Part shown: positions 43,972-55,629 of the stretch, one piece after another
Position numbering within the stretch: the stretch's first letter is position 1
Layout of the letters: each line of letters begins with the position of its first letter
Assembly (NCBI GenBank): GCA_026545765.1
Contig: CM048844.1
Location: 55,152,932 to 55,216,931 of the forward strand
Length of the DNA: 64,000 nucleotides
Reading direction: 5' to 3'
Source: Plantago major
Lineage: Eukaryota; Streptophyta; Magnoliopsida; Lamiales; Plantaginaceae
Made by a program: the position numbers and the translations under genes
Notes under the pieces: model-generated
Told to the model about the DNA's origin: nothing
Seen by the model: only the letters and a program-made list of their open reading frames with translations
The model's database searches: none

Positions 43972-46204
43972 AAACACACCATCAGAGCAAGTAACACTTA
44001 AGCATATTGAAGATGCTCTGATGAGTGGTAAATTAGTGTTGGAAGATACTGCCAATGCCTCAACACTTAAAAGTCTGTCTCAAGCAGTTCAGGATAGGCC
44101 CTATACTGCATCACCTTCACCATCCAGATCAAAATCACCACAAGAACCACAACAGCCACAAGTGGATGTTGAAATGATACTAGAGTTACAGCATGAGATT
44201 CCAGCATTCTTCAATGCTGAAGAAATTCCTGCAAGTGAGCAGGTTCCCCAACTCAATGAGAGGGATCAAGCTGAGACTTCCACTCAGAATGATCAAACAG
44301 GGGAGGCAACTGAGTCCCAAACTCAGGATAGGTCTGAAGTACCTCAAACTTTACTACTCTAAAACCCAGATATCTACTAAAGTTTTGAAACTAACTCAAA
44401 ACTCTCTCTTTCAGGCTCAAGCTAGTGCCACAGTGTTCCCTCAAGTGCTTCAAGAAATGGCAGAGACTCAGATTCTCTGATTTATCTGAAATAACAAGGG
44501 TCAATGATCACCCTACTAGAAGAGAAAGAGCATTTGACCCTGAACGCTATGTCCATGCAATGTTCCCAATAGAGCAATACTCTTTTGCTACTTTAATGCA
44601 TAAGGACTTCATCAAGGAAGTGACACACATGCTCATTCAAGCCTTTGAAAAGGTAGATGGTCAGACCAGAATGCAAATGGCATTCAAGCCAATCTTGCCC
44701 AAGTCTCTACAAATCATACCCTCTGAGAAAGAGGAAGTAAATGGGCAAATGATCACTATTCCAGAAGTGGTCAATCTGGTCTCTGAAGATGAAGAAGAGA
44801 AGGAGACAGATGAAAATGATTATGAAGAACCTCCTTCTGACCATCACAAGAATGAGGATAAAAAGGATGATGATGATGCCCCTGCACCAGGGACAGGAGG
44901 GATTGCACAAGGAAACAATGCCTCAGTTGCTGAAAAGCACACTGAGAGGACTTCACAGAATTCCCCTCCTCCATCTCCTCAGAGATCTACTCATCCCTCT
45001 CCCCAACAAAAAGACACCACTGAACAAGTAGTTGAGCACTCTGAGGATAACACTTAGAAGATATTGGATGCATAAGCCAGAGTTGCTCAACTCAAACAAC
45101 TGTTGGAGAAAGAACAATAACTAAATCTTCAACTAGAAGAAAAGATAGCTGAATCCAAAGCAAAGTTCCAAAATATTGAAGATCTTATTGTTAAGGAAAT
45201 GGAAGCTTATGCTGAGATGAAGGAACTCCGGCTTGCCGTTGAGCCAATTGCTGAGGAATTAGATGCTAAGCAAGCATCTGAAGACAAGCATGATATTAAG
45301 GATGCATTACCAAAAGATGTACCATCCTCCTCCTCACTGAAAGGAAAGGAGCCCATCTCTGAGATGGTTGCTGGGCTAGAGAATATTGATGAAAATGCCC
45401 AAGAGGATGAAGATCACTGGGATGAAGACTCAGATGATGAAGAAGACAGAACCTTGGCAGAACATGCAAATGTTCACTTGGGAGTATCTCACTTAAAGAG
45501 AAAACTGATTGCTTCTCAAAGCTTCAGCAAGGCACCAAATCTCAACTCCCATGATTACATGGCTAGATACCAGGTTCTGGCAACTCTAAGAAAGGAGTTG
45601 TCTCAACAAAATGAAGAAGTGATTGCATCAGTCTCTACTGAAATGAAGAAGTTCACTGAGTTAATCACTCAGAGAACAACAAGCTTGGTCATTTCTCTCA
45701 GAGACCTAGGCATGGTGAGGGATGATGACAATAATCTTGCTGAAAAAGCCCTCAATGAGGCTAGTTATGCTGCTGGAAAAGCAGATCTACTCAAGGCCCA
45801 CTGCAGAGCTCACTGGTAAGGAAACATGACTTATCAAATAGAATCAGGAGCTCAAGACTGATCTGCAAAAGTTGGCTGTTGCTTACAACTATCTGCAAGG
45901 CAACTTTGACTCCCTCTCAGAATATTTTGTGATTTTTAGTCAGTCAACAATGACTAAGGGGGAAGGATCTCAAGGTTCTCAGAGAGGAAATGGAAGAGAA
46001 AACAAAAGAAGATCTGAACAACCACCTCTCAGAATAAATGATCCCTCCTCCAGTCAAGCTGCTACTCAGATAGTAGCAACAACTCAGCAGATTCTTGAAC
46101 AAGGAGTGACAACAAGGGCCAGATCACAGGCAAGATCACATAGACCTCCAAAGGGAACCAAGTCCCCAAGGAGAAGACCATTAATAGGGATTGAAGAGTC
46201 TTCT

Positions 46205-46262
46205 GAAGAAGAAGAAGAAGAAGAAGAAGAAGAAGAAGAAGAAGAAGAAGAAGAAGAAGAAG
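46205..46262 (+). repeat. GAA microsatellite coding poly-Glu
   Basis: About 19 GAA codons give a poly-Glu run in the extra gene of B. At the same place D has a TTC run followed by a GAA run. Confidence 0.95.
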
Positions 46263-47374
46263 GCCAAATCAAATCCCAAGGCAATAAAGATGCACGCAAA
46301 TCTCCCAGGCACAACTTTAATGATGATGATGAAGTTCTTCTTCACAAAAAAAGAAAAAGGGAATTTAGCTCATATGAGCCTATTGCTACAAAGCAATTGG
46401 CAGCCAAAACACCCTCTGGAAATACCAAGTCTATCCAGGGTGGTTCTTCAAGCAATCCCCCAAGGGAAAATTCAAGGACAAAGAGGAAGAGATCAAGGGA
46501 TATCATGTTTGGCAGGGTACTTCAACAAAAGCCAGAAGATGCCCTGATTGAATATGTGAAAACTGATAACAACTCCTCCTCATATAGGTGCATCCATCAG
46601 AGAAATGGATATTGGATACTGGAACTCAAGCACTTGTTTGTAAATGAAAAAGGATTTCTACTACCCATCCATCAACAACTTATGGCATGGAGAAAAGATA
46701 AGCCAATCTTGATCAACACCTATCATGTCAAAACTTGGTTGGATTTTGAAGTTGTCAAGAGAATTGAAGCCATGAGGAAGGACCTTACTGATGAGTGTCC
46801 TTATGGAAAACTTGATGATGTGCACAGAGTACTAAACCTCACTGGAACAAGCACAAGGCCAAGAATTGCTGTGGAACCCTTTGAGTCATTCTACATGACT
46901 GAAGATCAATACAAGGGTGACATCAGATATCTGAGGATCATATATGAATACTTCAAGCTATCAGATATCAGAATTGAGCATGCCTGGAAATGGGGAAAGT
47001 ATATGTCGGTCAAACACTTTTCCAAGAAGAATCCCACCAAATCATACAGAAAAATTTGTGGTTATGCAAGTGACACTGAGATGTTAGTCAGGACTTTGCA
47101 CTTTGACTACTCAGATGACATCAAAAGATTTGGAGATAGGGAATTTGCAAATTGATCCATGGAGTTGCTGAAAAACTTGAAGATTTTTGAAGACTAGTTA
47201 ATTAGAATGTTTACTTGGAGCTTGGTTACTCCTGTTATTCTAACTTAACTATGTATTTTGTATCTTGCTGATTGTACTGAAATGTGTTTTATTCGTTGTA
47301 AAAGTTATATGTGAACTTTCCTTGTAACATATCTGATGAACCTACTCTCAGATATGAATCTATAAAAAGGATAA

Positions 47375-47986
47375 TGTAACGCCCCACTTTAATTTACGCA
47401 TTTGATATATTTAATTTATAATTGCGCTCGGTACTTAGAAATTATATGAGATTTGAGTCGATTTTGATTTTCTAGTACGACTAAAATGTCATTAAGGACC
47501 TTATTAATATTTTATTATTTTATTATAACTTAAAACTTTAAAAAGAAAACAAGTACGAATTTGTTTGACGCGAGTAATCGAAACTAGAACCAAATAAGTT
47601 ATGGTACTAGTTTGAAATAAAGGAGATTCTTTAAACCCCACCTTGTAATTTGAGAAAGGAAAGTTGCAAATTACCCCTAAATATCTAGATGTTCTTCTCA
47701 TCTTTTGCAGAGAGATCGATAGCCATCTTCACTTTCATTTTTTTTCCTTTTCCTTCCTCAATCCAATTCACTCTCTTCTACCAAATTACAACCAATCATA
47801 ATTTTTAAAGCAAGTAGCTCACCGGATCGAGATTTATCAACGGCTTGGAAGATTAACAGATGGATAGATTTCACTCATTCTTATCAACGGAGAAGTCTGA
47901 GGTGTTTTCATCTCGCGTTAATTGTCATCATCAGCCGCCTTCTTCATCCAATTATTGTCCTCTCCTACCTCTATATAAACCCATGT
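47375..47986 (+). mobile_element. Start of chromovirus-type LTR T, inserted in the 3' UTR of B
   Basis: The 3' UTR of B stops matching its relatives at 47374 and TGTAACGCCCCAC begins, the typical start of many plant chromovirus (Tekay/Del-like) LTRs. A TATA box TCTATATAAA lies at 47971-47980. The five bases before it are GATAA, the expected target copy. Element D is inserted right after the TATA box. The LTR resumes at 63131. No coding part is in the window, so the family is inferred from the LTR start alone. Confidence 0.55.
47982..47986 (+). repeat. Target-site duplication of element D, left copy
   Basis: CCATG directly before the TG of the D 5' LTR. The same five bases follow the D 3' LTR at 63126-63130. 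Confidence 0.85.
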
Positions 47987-48806
47987 GTCCAAAGCTCTCT
48001 CAAGCACACTACTTACCTTCAAGCTTTCTGTTGCGACCAAAGCTCTTGATTCTAAGTAGCACAAAAGTTTTAAGTGTCCTGATCCTTAACAAGCATTGTT
48101 ATTTGTGAACGAGTTGAACTAAGATTTCATATCTGAGATTCATTCTCTTGAACATTTATCATAGACTTGGGTCAGTAAAGAACAAGATACCATACATTGC
48201 AAAGTGTATTAAGTATATTTGATTCATAGAGCTATCTGAATAACTGAACAAGTTATTAACCGGCGTGGAGTACAGAAAGTACTTAGTTTGGGAAACTAAG
48301 GAATAACTCCAAGGTTACTGAGCATAGGAAGTACTTAGTTTGGGAAATTAAGAAATAGCTCAAAAGGTTACTGAGCATAGGAAGTACTTGGCTGTGAAAG
48401 CTGGGGAATAACTCAGGGGGAACACTTGGTTGGGAACCTAGTGTATTTAGGAATCTAGAGAAGATACTTGTAAGGTTACCTCAATTATCTGTCTTAGTGG
48501 ATTCTAGATCTGAGAAAGGCCAAAGTGGATTAGTTGAAGGATTACGCCACCTTCAGATACCACTATAAAAAGACTTGTGTTATTTACTTTCTGCAGTTTA
48601 TTACTTGCTTTATTTATCTTGCAAAGTATTCACACTTATCTTGCTGAGCACGTGCACTTATCACATAAAACTCTTCCGCTCTCTGAAATTAAGTATCAGG
48701 TATCTTCATAGATATCTTAGAAACTGTGTTTATCGACAAAAGTTTTAAAAGACTATTCACCCCCCCCCCCCTATAGTCTTTTACTTTGCCGTTATCTGGA
48801 CCAACA
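47987..48806 (+). repeat. 5' LTR of element D with a large inner deletion
   Basis: It starts TGT directly after the target copy, then jumps to AAGCTCTCTCAAGCAC, which in the 3' LTR is 774 bp further in (62274). The promoter part is therefore missing, including the TATA box (62189-62196 in the 3' LTR). It ends CTGGACCAACA. A second deletion of about 45 bp lies near 48256. Confidence 0.9.
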
Positions 48807-48808
48807 AG

Positions 48809-48820
48809 TGGTATCAGAGT
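48809..48820 (+). promoter_or_regulatory. Primer binding site of element D
   Basis: TGGTATCAGAGT, two bases after the LTR end. It differs from the standard copia site only in the last base. Confidence 0.9.
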
Positions 48821-48924
48821 AGGAGGTTCCCAAGCCTTCTGCACTGAACCTAGATCCCAGATAAGTGCCCACTAACTGCTTTTCACCTACACTTGATTTG
48901 TTTGTTTAGTGTGTTTGTTGCAGG

Positions 48925-51443
48925 ATGTCTTTAAGTGCCGCCCCTATTCTCAAGCCAGAGAATTATGAGAAATGGATGAACAACATGATGCTCCACCTAG
49001 AAGCCATCAGTGACGAAATGATCGACGTGATAAAGAATGGCCCAATAGTCATTCAACAACTCAAGCAAGTCATAGAGGTTTCTAATGGTAGAGACAGAGA
49101 ACAAAGCGAAGGGTCTTCAAAGACAGATGCGTCAACCAGTGGGAGACCTGCCAGTCAAGTTATTTACGAACCAAAGCCCAGAGAGCTCTGGACATCGGAA
49201 GATGCCAAGAGAAATCGATTGGATGGTCAGGCTCGTAATATCATCATACGTTCTACTCCAGAGCACATATAGTGTAAATTGTGGGGTGCAAAAACGGCGA
49301 AAGTGGCCTGGGAACTGATTGAAGAAATCTGTGCCGGCACTGAGAAAAGAAAGGAAAATAAGTTCGAAATTTTGAAGCTCAAATTCCAAAACTTTAAACA
49401 AGGTCCCACAGAGACTCTTGAAGAACTTGATTTTCGGTTTACAACACTTATGAGTGACATGGCTGCACTTGGTGAAAGTAATAGATATACCCAGTCAGAA
49501 AAGATTAAGACTATTGTGAGAAGTTTAAATCATAATTGGGAGCACACAAAGTTTTTCTACTTTAACCAAGGAATGCTAGATATCACTCCAGTGGAACTTT
49601 TCTCTCACCTTGCCACCGTTGACTATGAGACAACTCAAAGAGAACAAACAACTGAGAAGTTGCAGAATGTTGCTCTATTTGCTCAAGGAACTTCTGAAAA
49701 GAAGAAAGGCAAGGAGGTGACTGAGGATGCTCTTGCTGTAAAGCAAATGGGAAAATATGTAACTCAAGAAATTGAGAGAAGAAAAGCCAAAGAGAAGCTG
49801 AAAAAGCATCTAGGCTCAAACTATCACCAGTACAAAAATATGCAAAGCTCGCTGAACAAGCCGGCTCAGAAAGCATCAAGTACTGAGGAAGCAGAAATCG
49901 GAAATGATATCTGTTTCTATTGTCAGAAACCTGGTAATTTCAAGAAGGATTATCCTGCCTTCAACAAACTTAAGACAGGTGACAAGAAAGATAGAAGAAT
50001 CTTCAAAAGAAGTCAAAGAGCTATGCTCACTAAAGAAAGGAAAAAGATCCAACTCCAACTGGATGCTCTAGACATTGAGTCTGATTTTGAGGATGATGAC
50101 TCAGATGATTCCACACTGCCTTCTCTAGAAATGTGCAGTGTTTCTCATGAAGTAATTGACTTTGGACAAAAGAAGAAAGAAGTGTGTGGAATGGCTGAAG
50201 AGATCTTTCCAGATATCTCCAACATTGAACCTTGTCTAATGGCTGATGAGGTAACACATACTTCCTATTATACTTATGAAAGTGATGAAGAAGGAATCAA
50301 AGATCTGGAAAATCTCAGAAGAGAACTTGATCTCTACAAAAGAGAATTTCTAATGGTCCGATCTAGAGACGAAATTCTTGAAGAAGAAAAGAATTTTCTT
50401 GTAAAGAAAAATTCACAAATACTCAAGATATCTGAGAAAAAGGATGCTGAAAATGCATTTTTTAAGGCTCAGATATCTTAGACCGAAAAGTCACATAAAG
50501 AAGCATTGGCCTATCTTCAAAAGAAATGTGAAGATCTTCTTTCTGAGAATGAAGAACTCAAAAAGAAAGAATTATATTTTCAATCTTATGCCAAAGCTAG
50601 TGACACTCTTACTGAAGTACAATCTTATTTAAGAGATCCTTCAGAAAAGAGAGGACTTGGGCTGGACACACACACAGATAGTTCTACCACTCTGAATAAG
50701 AGTGATGAAAGACGATCATTTGTCAGTGCTCGGCAAGGTGATTCCCAAACAATCTACAGTATCGGTCAGAAAGCTAAGGTTGTTGACAAAGTAAAGGCAG
50801 TTGCGTCCAAGCCTTTGTGGGAAAAACAAGTCCCAAGGAAAACTGTTGGGATTTTTCCGAAAAGAAACATAACACTGAAAAGTGCAATCACCCACAGTGT
50901 TATGTCTCTCAGAAAGGAAAAATTGTGGGAGCTGACAAATTCTCCAATGTCACGTTTTCTGGAAAGAAAATAGATTATCCAGAGACTAGCAAAGCTGCTG
51001 AGAAAAGATCTCAGATACCACCAGGTTCTCGGAATGGTATTGGGTATAAAGCCATTGGGAAACAACTTGCTCATGAGTACAAACAAGAGCAAGAACAATG
51101 GTTAAAGGCTAGAATTGCTCACAGCAATTATAAGAAGTGGAAGATGAATCAAGCCACTAAAAATCTGAATGCCAGGGCTAGAAGAAATCTGGCTAGGAAA
51201 GCTAAATTTGCTGAGAAGCAGACTCAGAAACCTGACAGGTATCTAAAAGCACCAAATGGAGCACCTAGGAACACACCAAGGAAGAAAATAGTTCTTATTA
51301 ACAATGATACTAATCATTTAACTAAAATTCCTCCTTATGTTCCTGTTAGACAAAAGAATGTTCCTAAGAAATTCATTCAAAAATGGATTCCTACTGGAAG
51401 ATTCTTTAGTTCAGATGGTTCCATTGTTGGTATGAGAACCTAA
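48925..51443 (+). pseudogene. gag: gag of element D
   Basis: The ATG at 48925 gives MSLSAAPILKPENYEKWMN. A TAG at 49270-49272 after 'PEHI' stands at the same codon as in B; A and C have CAG. The frame then stays open to 50481 through 'MSDMAALGESNRYTQSEK' and 'ERRKAKEKLKKHLGSNYH'. The knuckle reads CFYCQKPGNFKKDY, with the His and last Cys both replaced, so zinc binding is unlikely. Coiled coil ('NLRRELDLYKREFLM', 'LSENEELKKKELYFQSYAK') follows a TAG at 50479. A shift near 50850 leads to the basic C-terminal part with 'CNHPQCYVSQKGK' and 'WIPTGRFFS', ending at TAA 51441-51443. Confidence 0.9.
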
Positions 51444-51467
51444 TCTCCTGTTTCCTGTTTTGTGCAG

Positions 51468-54400
51468 AACACTCTAAAGACTAATTCAAAGTGGCATTTT
51501 TAGTAGTGGATGTGGGAAGCACATGACAGGAGACAAAGCAAATCTGATTGGCTACAGAAAGTGCAATGATGGACCAATTATCAGGTTTGCTGGAGGAGAT
51601 GAAAATCCAATCATAGATTTTGGCAATTTGAAGTTTGGAGCCCTTACTATCTCTGAAGTACTTCATGTAAAAGGATTGAAATATAATCTCCTAAGCATAA
51701 GTCAACTAGTAGACAAAGGGTACACTGTCAAGATCAAGTCAAAACTATGTAAAGTGATTGACAATGAGTCAAAGAAGACAGTCTTGGTTGCAAGGCGTAA
51801 AGGAAATCTTTATGTTGCTGATTGGGCATCCGCCACAACTGAAGAATGTCTCATGGTGAGTCAATCTGGCCACACTGAAGAAAATTGGCTATGGCATAAA
51901 CGAATGAGTCACTTGAATTTCAAAACTCTGAATAAGCTAGCCAAGAAAGAGATGGTGGTTGGTTTACCCAAAATGGCATATAGAAAAGAAGGTGTATGCT
52001 CAGCTTGCCAAATGGGAAAACAATCCAAAACATCTTTCATGTCTAAAACTAGACATTCCAGTGAATGGCCACTGCAAATGTTACATATGGATCTTTTTGA
52101 ATCCTCCGTAACTAGTTATGCAGGAAAGAAGTATGGTCTGGTTGTTGTTGATGATTACTCAAGATTCTCTTGGGTTGTCTTTCTCAAACACAAATCTGAC
52201 GCAAGGGTTGAGATACCCAACTTGGTGAATAGGCTCGAAGTAAAAAAAAATGACAAGGTATCTGTAATCAGAACAGACCATGGTACTGAGTTTGTGAACT
52301 AGTACATAAAAGAGTTCTGTACCTGCAAAGGTATACAGCATCAACTATCTTCTGTAAGGACACCACAACAAAATGGTGTTGCTGAAAGAAAGAATAGGAC
52401 CCTGAAAGAAGCAGCAAGAACAATGCTTATTACATCGAAATAAGTGAAATCTATTGGGTTGAAGCTGTAAACACATCATGCTACACTCAAAATAGATGTC
52501 TGATTAACAAACACCATGACAAAACTCCATACGAGCTTTTCATTGGTAGACCCCCTAGTATCAAACATCTAAGGGTGTTTGGTTGCAGATGTTTCGTTCT
52601 TAACAATGGAAAAGAATACTTGAGAACATTTCAACCAAAGGCAGATGAAGGAGTATTTCTTGGTTATTCTCTGAATAGCAAAGCCTATAGAATCTACAAC
52701 AAAAGAACGCAAAAGATTGAGGAATCTGTTCATGTAGTATTCTATGAAGAAAATAAGAAAGTACTGATGATTTCTTAGATAGGTTCAAAGAACTGATGAT
52801 TAATGATTCTGAAAAAGGATCCTCATAAGGAAACAATTCTATCATTCAAATAGAGGATGAGTCTGACGATGAAAAGCAACCTATTCTTAGTAACAACCAG
52901 ATGACTCTAAGACAAGATGAAGAATTTCCTATGAGAATTCCAGAAATGGAACAGGTTACTGAGAACCTTCATCATGAAAAGGTATCTGAAAATGAGATTG
53001 CTGAAATGCAAGATTCAGATATCTCTAACACTGAAAGAGTGTCAGATATCCATGGCATTTCCCATGTGTCAGATATCTCAGATACTGCACAAGAATCTCA
53101 TCAAGATCATATTGATTCACATGAAAATCAAAATGATATTGATCCTACTAGTTCAAAACCCATTATGAAATGGATAAGAAATCATCCTGCAAAGGATGTG
53201 ATTGGTCCCATAGACCAAGGAGTTAGAACTAGAAGAGCAATCGCTGAAAATGCAAATTGTCTTTATGGATGTTTCATCTCAAACATTGAACCAAAAACTA
53301 TTGAAGAAGCATTAAAGGATCAATATTGGATCTCTGCAATGCAAGAAGAGTTGGATCAATTTGAGAGAAACAACGTCTGGAAACTGGTTCCATTTGTTGA
53401 TGGAATATCTGTAATCGGAACCAAGTGGGTTTTCAGAAACAAAATGAATGAGTCTGGTGAAATAACAAGAAACAAATCTAGGTTGGTTGCCAAGGGATTC
53501 ACCCAGATTGAAGGACTATATTTTGATGAATCTTACGCACCAGTTGCAAGATTGAATGCAATAAGACTCTTTCTAGCCTTTGCAGCTTATAATGACTTTA
53601 CAATTTATCAGATGGATGTCAAGAGTGCATTTCTAAATGGTGAACTTGCTGAGGAAGTCTATGTTGAGCAACCACCAGGTTTTGAAGTTTCCTTAGAAAG
53701 TAGGATGGTCTATAAGCTTCAGAAAGCTCTGTATGGGCTGAAACAAGCCCCAAGAGCATGGTATGACACATTTTCCAGATACCTACTAGAAAGTGGTTTC
53801 AAGAAAGGAGATGTTGATAAAACACTCTTCACATTGAACCATGATCGATGGAAAACTACTTTTAGTTCAAGTATATGTTGATGACATTATATTTGGATCT
53901 AAAGACAAGCAACTTTGTGAAGACATTGCTGAACTCATGAAATGTAAATTTGAGATGAGCATGATGGGAGAATTGAATTACTTCCTAGGGCTGCAAGTCA
54001 AGCAACTCAATGATGGAATATTCATTATTCAAACAAAGTATGCAAAGGACATGCTCAATAAGTTTAATCTAAAGCCTTCTTAAAAGAATGCTAAGATACC
54101 AATGAGCATTGGAACCAAAATGACCTATACTGAATCTGACAAGAGTGTTGAAGAACACAAGTATAGGAAATTGATTGGATCTCACTGCACTCACGCAAGT
54201 AGACACGATATTCAATATGCTTGGAGTGTGCTAGATTTCAGACAAATCCAATGCAATCACACTACAACATTTCTATGAAAATATTGAGGTATGTAAAAGG
54301 TACTGTAGAAGTTGGATTGTGGTATCCAAAAGATAGTGGATTGAGTTTGGTTGGCTATTCAGATGTCGACGATGCTAGATCATTCCTTGATAGAAAAAGC

Positions 54401-54820
54401 ACCTCAGGAACTTTTCAATTTCTTGGTGCTAGATTGATATCTTGGTTCAACAAGAAACAAAATTCAATTGCCACATCTACCACAGACGCTGAATATATTG
54501 TTACTGGGTGTTGTGCTTCACAGATATTGTGGATACAACAACAACTCAGAGACTATGGACTCAATGAAGAGAAAACTCCCATTTTCTGTGACAACACAAG
54601 TGCCATTCCCATAACTCAGAATCCTAAGTTTTATGCAAGAACAAAGCACATTGATGTTAGACACCACTTCATCAGAGACCATGTTGAAAAAGGTAATATA
54701 GAGATACTCAAGATTGGCACTGATGACCAACTTGCAGATATCTTCACTAAGCCACTACAACAAAGTAGATTCTTAGCCTTAAGACACAATATTGGACTAA
54801 TGGAGCTAACAAAGAACTGA
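51468..54820 (+). pseudogene. pol: pol of element D
   Basis: The protease start is damaged: an extra base and stops at about 51500 remove the catalytic Asp before SGCGKHMTGD. Open from 51523, with GAG-pre-integrase ('LWHKRMSHLNFKTLNKLA') and integrase ('LLHMDLFES', 'IRTDHGTEFVN' then TAG at 52300, 'GVAERKNRTLKEAA'). Shifts lie near 52430 and 52775. The RT is open at 52901-53840 ('[16 protein letters not shown]', '[20 protein letters not shown]'), shifts near 53850, then [13 protein letters not shown] at 54081 and a scrambled patch (54178-54235) precede RNase H, which has 'YSDVDDARS', 'TDAEYIVTG', 'FCDNTSAIPI' and 'ARTKHIDVRHHFIRDH'. Pol ends at TGA 54818-54820. Confidence 0.93.
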
Positions 54821-55629
54821 AAAAGTTCAGATATCTGAAGAAGATATCAAAGGAGAGAGAAACGAAATCTGGAACGGGTATCCAGAGAAGAGGTATCTGG
54901 AACGGGTATCCAGAGAAGAGGAATCTGGAACGGGTATCCAGAAACCAAAGGCTAAAGGGTAAAATGGCTATTTGAATATTTCTGAGACGGGTACTCAAAT
55001 ATCTAGATCACTCAGTGAGGGGGAACACAAAAGAGAATAGTACAACTGTCTACAGTTAACTACTATCTTGAAATTTGTATTATTTCTATCTTTGTGAAAA
55101 ACTTTGAAAAGACAACAAGTATAAAATAGAATCATATACAAACAGTGTTCTCATTCACACAGAAACGTGATTCAGATAGCTAATAGCTAACATTCATTAA
55201 ATGGGCACAATTACAATTGTTGATTATGATCATTGATGAAGAAGCAATGGTGACCCTTGATGTAATGGGCGATTGATCTTTACGGCAGAGATTAATTTTC
55301 GATAAATAGTGGACTGTTGAAATTCCGACATGGCCCACTATGCATTTAATGCCGAACAAACTTTTACCCACGCCTGTCTGCAATTCACAGATACGTATAT
55401 ACAAAACCAATTGGTATGTATATGTTTGTCTGAATTACGTTGCTATATATATATATAGGATTTTGGCAAAAGAAATTACTTTTGCCTAATCCAACATTCA
55501 GACTTGCACAAGAATAGCAAAAACCATTCTTCAACCTCTGCAAATTTCTGTTAGTCTTTCTGCAAAGAATCACTAGTCTCTCATCCAAATCTCTTTCAAA
55601 CTTTCAAAACACTTGCACTATATAAAGAG
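54821..55629 (+). promoter_or_regulatory. Hairpin-rich spacer between pol and extra gene, element D
   Basis: No gene. Three hairpins TCTGG-AACGGGTAT-CCAGA lie at 54868-54886, 54896-54914 and 54924-54942. A fourth, TCTGAG-ACGGGTA-CTCAAA, is at 54981-54999. A purine tract GAGGGGGAACA is at 55017-55027. The TATA-like CTATATATATATATAGGATT at 55443-55462 lies 187 bp before the ATG of the extra gene. Confidence 0.6.

Larger units (their letters stand above)
42570..47155 (+). pseudogene. Extra (env-like) gene of element B, exon row collapsed
   Basis: Starts MAPKHASTQKSQATTSGTAE. The first exon is open to 43229 ('NPDHWTSNHRMIWGGAMVEE', 'SSLDVLEFYNNSRII', 'DQISQER'), then broken by a stop and shifts near 43230-43300 and 43528. 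A 10-residue repeat follows at 43822-43971. Near 44350 the first exon is joined by deletion to the 3' part of the last intron, whose acceptor (TTTCAG/GCT) is at 44414/44415. So exons 2-4 are lost. Then come 'MFPIEQYSFATLMHKDF', acidic and coiled-coil parts with stops at 45055-45120, a poly-Glu tract and the C-terminal domain ('NGYWILELKHLFVNE', 'FESFYMTEDQYKGDIRYL'), ending at 47155. No membrane helix was seen. Confidence 0.78.
19176..47374 (+). mobile_element. Sirevirus-type Ty1/copia element B, split by C and (at its 3' end) by T
   Basis: B consists of 19176-24366 and 39645-47374. The two parts join in pol: the first stops in the integrase C-terminal region ('RPPNIKHL') and the second resumes with 'KIEKFVHVVFYEG', as in the uninterrupted copies C and D, except for about 140 missing bases. 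At 47375, in the 3' UTR, the chromovirus-type LTR T begins, so the 3' LTR of B must lie beyond the window. The five bases before B are GTGCA (19171-19175). All genes carry stops or frameshifts. Confidence 0.9.

Noticed and set aside
47860..48108. ORF of 82 codons starting MDRFHSFLSTEK
   Set aside because: It crosses from the T LTR into the D LTR over the insertion joint, so it is accidental.
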